DNA from: Solea solea
Taxonomy: Eukaryota > Chordata > Actinopteri > Pleuronectiformes > Soleidae
DNA: 64,000 nucleotides
Direction: 5' to 3'
Assembly: GCF_958295425.1 (NCBI RefSeq)
Contig: NC_081142.1
Span: 3,800,917-3,864,916 of the forward strand
The position numbers and the translations under genes were made by a program. Positions 50,301 to 59,300 of the stretch are shown here, piece after piece. How positions within the stretch are numbered: position 1 is the first letter of the stretch; each line of letters begins with the position of its first letter. The notes under the pieces are model-generated. The model worked only from the letters and a program-made list of their open reading frames with translations, was not told the origin of the DNA and did not search any database.

Positions 50301-53300
50301 GCATTTCCATTCACAGCAAAAAGTAAATCATGACGGGTGTATCTAATTGCGTACCAGAAAACAGACACGAGTGCTATTTAGCCTAACAAGATATCAGGTT
50401 CTTGCACTTACTGGAAGACAGCAAGAACTGAGGCAGACAATCATTTGTCATAGTTCCTGGCTGGCAGTAAGAGTCTAAATGATGCACATGCTTTTCAGCA
50501 CGGACGTCTGACTTACTAACAGGCCTAACTTCAACATTCAGACTAAATCCAAAGCCTCTGTTAAATCTACCTTCCATTTTAATATTTCAGCTATCACAGG
50601 GTAAATCAAGTCATATTATTAGTTAAAAAAAAAAGTCCCAATGCAGACCAAGCACTGACATAAAACACAGAGAAAAGAAAAATCAGGAGCCTGCCTGCAT
50701 TAGTTTTTAATTAAACTGAAGTATTTTCAGAGGAAATGCAGGGACATTAAAATTAAAAGCACACTCAAGTCATAAAAGAGTAATTAACTATGAGGGGAAT
50801 TAACACGTCATTGATTCCTCTATAAGGAAAATAAAACCTCTTTGAATAGGTTAAGTTTCAACAAAGCAAGTCTTTAAACAACAGATTGACTCAGCGTAAC
50901 ATGTGGCAAAAAGAAGTAATCAGTACCAGTACCTTGGGAAGCGGTCGTCCCAGCTGTGAATAAAATTTAGTCCAGAACTGCATGAGCGACATGGGTCCAA
51001 ACGCTGCAGTACTGGGGGGTAAAGTACACACAGACATACACTCCTGCTTCACCTTGAATCCCTCAATCCCAGAGCTTCTTCCATGTGTTGGTCAGAGTGT
51101 ACGGTATTCACCTTACAGTGGGTACACTTCAGCCCAACCGTGGACTCTCACGAGCCCTGTGACACTTCCTCTTTGGTTCAACACACATCTGCCTCTACCG
51201 CAGGTACACTCTGTGCCACAAGCTCACACAAGCTGTGCTGCTGTCACCAACAGAGACACGGGCAAGTCTAAAACATGCTTCCTGGTTCTGGAGGACAGTC
51301 AGGCATTTGCATAGCAGGCTTAGTCATAGTGATTGAGGACTAGTTCCTCACATCTCAAAAGAAGGTGGTTGGGGAGTAAGTGAGTGAGTGAGTGAGTGAG
51401 TGAGTGAGAGAGAGAGCGAGCAGGGGAGGGGAATGGAGTGGAGAGGAGGGGAGAGGTGGGGAGAAGAGGGAGGGAGTAGGGGAGGAGCTTTCAGGAAATG
51501 ATGCTTTTGTTGGTAAGTGACTAGAGTTACTGGCAGTCAGGCCCATTTTACTGTACATGGTGTAACTCAACCGCATTTGTAGTGTAAACAGTTTTGCGCT
51601 GTGGACCTGGCCACTCCTCACACCCTACTGCTCAATGCTACATTTAATGGGCCAGGGCCACTATTTAATGATTATTATATTTAGAGACTGACTCCCTGCC
51701 TGGCTGTCTGTCTTACTTCATATTCTGCTATATGTATTTATATATTTGTCTGCACAGGCTCAGCTTCAGGACTTCTGTCAGAGTAATGATTAGAGAATAA
51801 ATAGATTTATAACTAAGAGAGGTCAAAATCAACAAGAAGGAAGCAAAGAAGGTTTGTTGGTTTTTTTAATTAATCCAGGAAATGATTCACGTATAAGAAT
51901 CCAAATACTGAGTTGTCAGTGAGTCTGTCAAAATATTCTCCTGTCAATTCAACTCTTGTCTTATATGGGACACAAAAAGATTTCAAAGGGAAAATAAAGT
52001 TTCCACTGAGGCTGATAATGACATATATTGTAATGTGAAATGCACATCTTTTAAGTCAAGCTTCAGTTCAACGTCCAACATAGATTTAAGACATGGTGGA
52101 GCATTATCATGTATCACAAGATTCTACACTGATGTGCAAATGTAAAAAAGATATGAGATTGTTTTAACATGAATGTATTGTATTTTTAAATTGGCATGAA
52201 ACGTGGAACAAATTCTGAATTAGTAAGCTTCCTCTGGTGGTACTTGGGAGGAAAATATTGTTCTACTGGGGAGGGATTTTGACTGGAGTGCATACAAAAT
52301 GAAACAAATAACAAGTAATATTAAATGAAATAATAATATAAAGTGTGTGAAGTATATGTGAGGAAGATGAGGATGAGAGAGAGCTAATCTTATTGAGAAT
52401 AAATGTGCCTCCTGTAAATAGTCCGTAGCTGACTTTGCTCGGCCTATTTGAGCAACGTTGAGAACATAACAAGAAGATAGTTAAAAAGGTAAAATATGTA
52501 TTTACAGGTCAAGTGCAAGCTGCATATGTGCCCACGTCCAGAGGTTTTCATGTGTCAGCCCATATTTCTATCTGAACACTTTTACACTCATCTGAGATAG
52601 AAGATATTTCCACTTACTGGAACCAAGGACCCTTTCACAGAAAAAAATATTATTCTTGGAATCTGATGGCAAATGGGTTATTTCAACAAATCCAAGATGT
52701 TGACCAAAGACAATATCATAATGACATCAGAATGTTAACTGTACAGGGGGCAGACATAAATGAGGACATTTGTTCAATTTGTTGGACAGGGGTCCATTTC
52801 CAAACCCTGCTTCCAGGAATAATGATATCAGGCCAGCATGTGGAGGTACTGTAATGTTCATCTCTGCTGGACAGAATGGGAGTAAGACTGTCAGAGACTG
52901 AGTGGCGCCTTCCCATGGTGTCATCGTGTGAGTGGGAATCCTCTAAATACTGTGTGTATATGTGTGTGTGTGCAGTGGGACACTGGATCATTGGGGAGGC
53001 ATGAATCATTGATAAGCTCCTTAAGAATACTCTAACACACATACGCACATCTCATTGCATTACAGCCTAAAGAAAGAAGGATCCACCCTTCACAACATGA
53101 CAAACACACTTAATGTATCACACCGACATGTTGCTGCTTTGCCATCTGTACGTTCACCATGTCCTTCTGCTGACAGTGTGCAACGTGGCTGATCGAGCTC
53201 ATGTTACGTTCAGTCATTTCATTTCCAGTCCTCATTTTCCTTTTCATTCCTGATCTCATTTACTTTTGACTTGTGTTTAACTTTAGCTGGATGTGCTAGT

Positions 53301-56300
53301 GATATGATGCGTGTATAATAGGTGCCACCTGTGCTGAAGGAAATGCTTTGTAATGTTATACTGATGATTACTGTCATTTGTTCAGGAAACAATTTTTGAT
53401 GTTATTTGTTGAAATCCACTTTTTCATCAATAATTTAAAATGTCTGGAAAAAAAAGAAAAGTTATCCTTTGTAGTGGGAGCTTGGAAATGGTTGTAAAAG
53501 AAGGCTTCACTGATGCCACTCATACATATCACCCTCCCCTGTCTGCTCTAACGTCAAAGGTCTGCACTGAAACAGCCTGCTAACAGCTTCATAGACACCG
53601 ATTACATAATGACATGAAATACACTAAACGTGATCATAATGAACAATGATGGTAGGCAGATCAGTTAGCGACAAGTACACCAATGATTTAATCTGTTTGC
53701 AATGAAATTGTTACAGAAATGTGAAAACTACAGACTTGTGTTTGTGTCCGATAAACTACACCTTAAACTGTTCGATCAAACTGGTTTTACACAGTAAAAT
53801 TGCAGGTGCCTGTGAAGTTTGTTTTCTTGTACAATGTCAATTCTACACATGGAAATTGACAGACTGTGTTAAGGGATTATGTAAATAAAGGTGCAGTAGA
53901 TTTAAATTAAAGGTTAAAGAGTTACATAAGACATATAATAACAGATAACACCTTAACCATGCAAAGGTAAACTTCACACATACTAGATCTATATCAGGTG
54001 GAACGTGGACACACACCTCTATGCAAAAGAGAGGACTTATTAACGAACCTTCAAATTATACTTTAACTTCCTCCTGTAAACCAGATCATCCAAATGATTG
54101 GGTAACATTGTTATAAGGAAGTAGTGGAGAAAAATCAACCAATTTATATGGTTGCTTTCTGTAAGGAAATCAAGAACAAGACAATCGTCTGTGCCAGTAA
54201 AATAAAAACCTGATGCACAAGTGCTTTCCACTTTCCTGGAAAAGGCTTCAAATACAAACAAAATGTCCAAATTAACCAACTAGAGATTTATAATAATTAT
54301 GCATTATTAAAAAAATGTGTATATAATACAGTATGTTTGGAGGTCATTGGGTTCAGAAGAGAACTATGCTTATATGCTTATATCTAAAGATATAATGATG
54401 TGTGTGTGTGTGCTGTTGGAAAGGTCCAAATGTAATCATGCATTACTGTAATCAGTAGATATCAAGGTTACACATACAGTATGTGTGTGTGTTTGTGTTG
54501 CAAAAAAGCAAGAATGTCATGTGTCATAAAAGCAGAATTGCTGCAAATGTGAGTATGTAGTAAGAGACTGAGACTGTGAATATGCTTAAACATGCCAAGG
54601 TATAAGTGTGTGTGTGTGTGTGCGTGTGTGTGAGTGTGCGCGCACCAGCGCGTGTGTACACATAAAGTAGGTGTGTTAATGTGTATTCTCGCAGAGTGCT
54701 GTTCACTCTTTGAGGTTAGCCAGAGTGGTTAGTAAAAGAGTTTTGGTTTTTGTCTTCCAGTAAGTCTTGTTTTCATTCTGACACTGTGCATAAAGCTTCG
54801 CGCACTGTGGATCCACAAATGACCCATGTCGGGCTTGGCCAGTTGTGCACGTGTGGCTGTGACGAAATGTGCAATTTATCTTCAAACCACTATGAAAGTG
54901 CAGTGCTGGTGTTTTTTGTTGGTACTGGCAGCAATTTTGTTAGGGTTCGAGCTTTTGACATGATCTCAGCAAGATAATGAAATCCAATACCTGCCATTCA
55001 TTCCTCTGCTGACCTAATAAAAATCGGGAATATGTTTTGTCAGCCCGTGGATAAAAGAAAAGAAATTGGACCAGAGGGTTGCCTGGGACGAGTGAAGGGC
55101 TGGGGTGCCCCCCGAGCAAGGCACCCAATTCCCCATTGCTCCCTGGGCGCAGACAAGTGCTGCCCACTGCTCCTGCTCCCAGCTCGTGTGTGTTCACTAC
55201 TGGTGTGTAATAAGGATGGGTTAAATGCAGAAGTCAAATTCACTATCACTCATTGATGTGTGTGCAAAAAATAACTAGAATTACAATTTTATGGTAAAAC
55301 CTCAATTCCATTTTGTCAAAGTTTCCATCACTCATTGTTATTTTATACTGCCCACATTTAGGGATTTAAAAAAATGCTTATATTAATTAATTCATTAGCA
55401 AAAGGATTTGGTGTATAAATGTTATTTTTCAAAAAGAAATTCCAAGAAAGGACTCCAATCAGATTCTGACATATCAAGGATCAAGTTCTGCGAGCTGTGA
55501 AGCCATTTTAAATATCAATCAAAATATGAAATATAAAAAGCAAACATCAAGATTAGATTCATGTCAATCTAAATGGTGAATATGAACTTCTATTATGAGA
55601 GACATGATGTCTCATGTTTATTAAAAATGTGACAGGTCAGAGTCATCTATATAACTGTACGATGGCCTTGTATTCTACTGCATTTGTCATCTAATGATGT
55701 ATTGTAATTGGGAGATAATCTAAGCGGCAAGGGATCTCAAAAGGAAGTCTATTAAATCTAATGCAAATAAACATTTGGCTCTTTTTCCCCCACAAGTTAC
55801 CAGCAACATGGAGATAGACATCCTGGCCACATGCTGCCACAGTGTCCTTCCTTACAATATGAGGATGTTCCAGCAGAGCTCTGCTGAACTGCAAAAACAA
55901 ACTCGGGAAGCTGTGCAAACCAAAATGACTCTACAGCTCCAACTGAAATAGGGAACTGGATGAAGTAAACATGGCAGTCACCTGACAAATAATCACAAAC
56001 ACACATTCGAAGGATTAAGCTTCACTTTTGGATTCTGGATATGTTAAAGCAACACTGTAAAATGACTTTATTTTTAACTAACATCATTATGGTTGGTCAC
56101 TGACCAGTAGCAAAGAAAAGGGTGCCAATCCATTCTAAGGTCTGATCACAAAACCACATTCAGAGGTGGTTTGAGGACACGTGGTCACATTCCTGAGCAT
56201 AAACAAATGCTACAGACAGATTAGTCACAGACTCCTCAGCTGATGTCCTCTGACCAGGAGTACATTCCCTTTTTTTTTTTACAACAATCATCACTCATAC

Positions 56301-59300
56301 ATAAGGTTGTTTGTAGCTACTGCCATGACATTAACACATGATTTATTTTTCAACTGGTGAAAATCATATTTCATGTTAAAGCATTGTGAAAAGAACTTTG
56401 TCCTATATCTCTTTTTTTCTCTTTCTCTCTCCCTTTCATTTGCATGTGTGTGTGCACACATGCAAACTTCAATACAGTATGGTCGAATTCAATCATATCG
56501 GATTAAAGCGTCTGGAAAGCATTTTAATGAACTGAACCAGGTCTGAGTGAGTATCAGCTATTCAAACTGCAAGACTCAGACCAAGGACGTTTTAATGCTG
56601 AACTGAGGGTCCATTAGAAAGCTTTAGCAGTCACCAAAAACCTACTTTTATTGCAGCAAATCCAGCAAAAGTAACATTGTGTTGCATTGTGGAAAGAAAA
56701 CAAGCAGGGTCGCCATGTGATGTGATGGATGGGGAAAATGGAGGAGGAAAAGGGGACTGAGTGTGAGGCAGTGGATTAGTCATGATGACCCCGTGGCTTA
56801 CATTTTCTCTGCATGCCTCACATGGCAGGGAGTGTCCAAAACCAGAAAGAACAGCTGAGAAAGCACAACATGAGCACAAAACGCCTCTCTCTCTTACTCA
56901 AACAGGCAACATTAAGATTCCACATCTCCAGTGCCATGAAACCAAAGCTGCGTCTCTGAAACGCACCACTCACCAAGGAGCTTATTTAAACAAAGACCAG
57001 ACATAAATGGCAACTGTAACATTATACTTTTCCAAACTTTGTGCGCAGAAAATTACAGCCAACGTGTATCCCATAAAAAAAGCTCTTGTAGTTACCTGTA
57101 AGGAAGACATGCAGATGAGCTACAACAGGCCGATGGAAAACTAGGGAAACCCCACATGAATCAGAGAAACCATGACGGTGATAGGACACGTCTGACGTCA
57201 TCACTTTCTAGTGTACAAAAAACTGCTTGTCGCCTTTGTTTTTTTCCCTCCCCCTGTTTAAAATACCAACACAAAGCATTTTTATATCACTTTATTCCTT
57301 CTTCTGTTTTCCATAGAACCATAATGACATATTCACAAATCTGGGCTCAAGCATGAAGTGAAAGTCTTCTGTAGGTTTTGTGGCTACCTATGCTTCTGTG
57401 TTTTGGTTCAGTTATGTCTAATACAGCTTCAGAATGGAAAAGCTAACATCACCTGTAATTTTAAAATCAACTGACCTATACTGTTCTTCCAGGTTGTTTC
57501 CTGTGCCTAACATAACTTAGTAAAACCATGCTTAACCCTTAGAACACAGAGCACTTATGCTGCTTTTTCCATTACTATGTTTAAATTAGGGATGCACCGA
57601 TATGACTATTTCCACCGATACCGATATCCGATATTAATATTGCTGCTATGGCCGATAACCGATATTTACCGATATCGATATATGTTTTTAAAAAAAAGTT
57701 TCTGAGATGATAAAAGTTTGTACAGAATGAAAATCATGCAAGCTGAATTTTTGAATGTCTTTCTTTATTTTCAAAACATGTTTTACCTCCAAATAACAAG
57801 GTCACATAAGACACAAGTAACCAACTACAAGTAAAGGTTTTTAGAAACATTTACCACTTGTAGCAAGTGTGTAACTAAATTAAAGTACAGTTTAACTCCC
57901 TCAACTCACTAAACTCCTGTGAGAAAGTTTGGATCATAAATTACAAACATGAACATAAATAAAAATAATACCCTGCCAAAGTTACTGTAACCGAGATAAG
58001 GGCGTCTATACTGGGTACGTAAATAAAGTCAACAACCCTTCCTCCCGGCAACAACAACCGCGCCACTTCCCTTCACAATAAAACTACACAACAGATATGA
58101 GAAACAATACCTGACAAGCTCTACTAAGAGCTGCCATAATTAAAAAAAACATGTTAAAATACTTTATCAAACTTGCCAGTATTCATGGCAACCAGATATT
58201 TATTCAATTGCAAAACATCGGAAAAGTAGCGCCGACTTGGCAGGTTGTTGCGGGGTTCAATATGCGCTATCAACCGTCGGAACCCTCGGCTGGTCGTCAA
58301 GAGCAATCATTTCCATTACCTTGATCGTTATTGCCCTGGCCACTGTCTTCCTTTGGTCGAGTCCCAGCTGCGCTGCTTTCTTTTTGTCTGCTGCCTAATG
58401 TTACTAGCGTTAGCTTCCTGCCGTTGTTTGTGTACTTCTGGGTGGCGGTTTTTCAAATGACATGATCAAATTTGTGGTATTGAATGACTTGACGCGGAAC
58501 CCTCCTCGCATTACCTCGACTTTGCAAGTGTTGCATAATGCTTTTCGCGTATCTTCTATTGACACCCTGAAAAATCGCCCACACCGCTGACATTCTCTCT
58601 CCTCCACACACACACAAACACACACACACACACCTTGTGCTGCGCTTGCGTCACTGACGCTGTCCCCTTCCCGACACACATACACAAACAGCAATTAGAC
58701 GGGTATAAACATCGGTTGTTAAAATCGGCGCAGTTTTACTCATTGCACCGATGCCGATATGTTAAAAAATGACGAACATCGGCCGATACCAATATTAATG
58801 CCGATATATCGTGCATCCCTAGTTTAAATGTATATACAGAGGCTATAAGAATATGCAACATAGTGTCTTATATCCTTTTTTTTCAGCACAACCTATAGGC
58901 AATCTGATGAAATTCTATATAAACACACCTGAGCAAAAAGTACTCAAATGTTTTAAAATCAGACTGAATTTGTTAAATTTAGAAATACATCACAGTTCAA
59001 AGTTTGCTTGCCTAATTTTTAGGAACAAATAATTAAAGAAAACATCTATTTTGTGACTTCTGCACAATAATCACTACTCCCATTAAAAAAAAAAGAAAAA
59101 GAAAAGGGTATGATAAATAATGAATCACTTTCACTTTTACTCAAAACGCAAAACACACACCCCAGGATGTCCATATAAGGAGTTGTGTATTATTCGAGCA
59201 GCAATTTACCAGGGGTGTGCCACTGAGGGTTAAAGTCAAGCTGAATGATATGTAAAATGAAGACCTGGGTTTTACCCAAACCTTTAGACTAAATGAGACA

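Larger units (their letters stand above)
40904..50932 (-). other. Giant sbno2 intron 2, 3' half
   Basis: Ten kilobases between the exon at 40727-40903 and the candidate alternative first exon. It contains CA and TG microsatellites at 41093-41128, 41283-41322 and near 44293-44311, and SINE-like elements at about 41945-42130 and 48470-48660. GC-richer stretches near 45430-45570 and 46030-46200 stand out from the AT-rich background. No exon was recognised. Confidence 0.5.

Noticed and set aside
50933..51010. MSLMQ exon as an ordinary internal exon of the main sbno2 transcript
   Set aside because: Entering in phase 0 from the exon at 61432 through the CCCCCCAG acceptor gives TAA after 14 codons; only an alternative first-exon reading keeps the frame.
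58410..58694. Independent zinc-finger gene
   Set aside because: The frame lies wholly within a hAT element, holds only part of a BED finger and has lost the histidine half; it is a transposase remnant.
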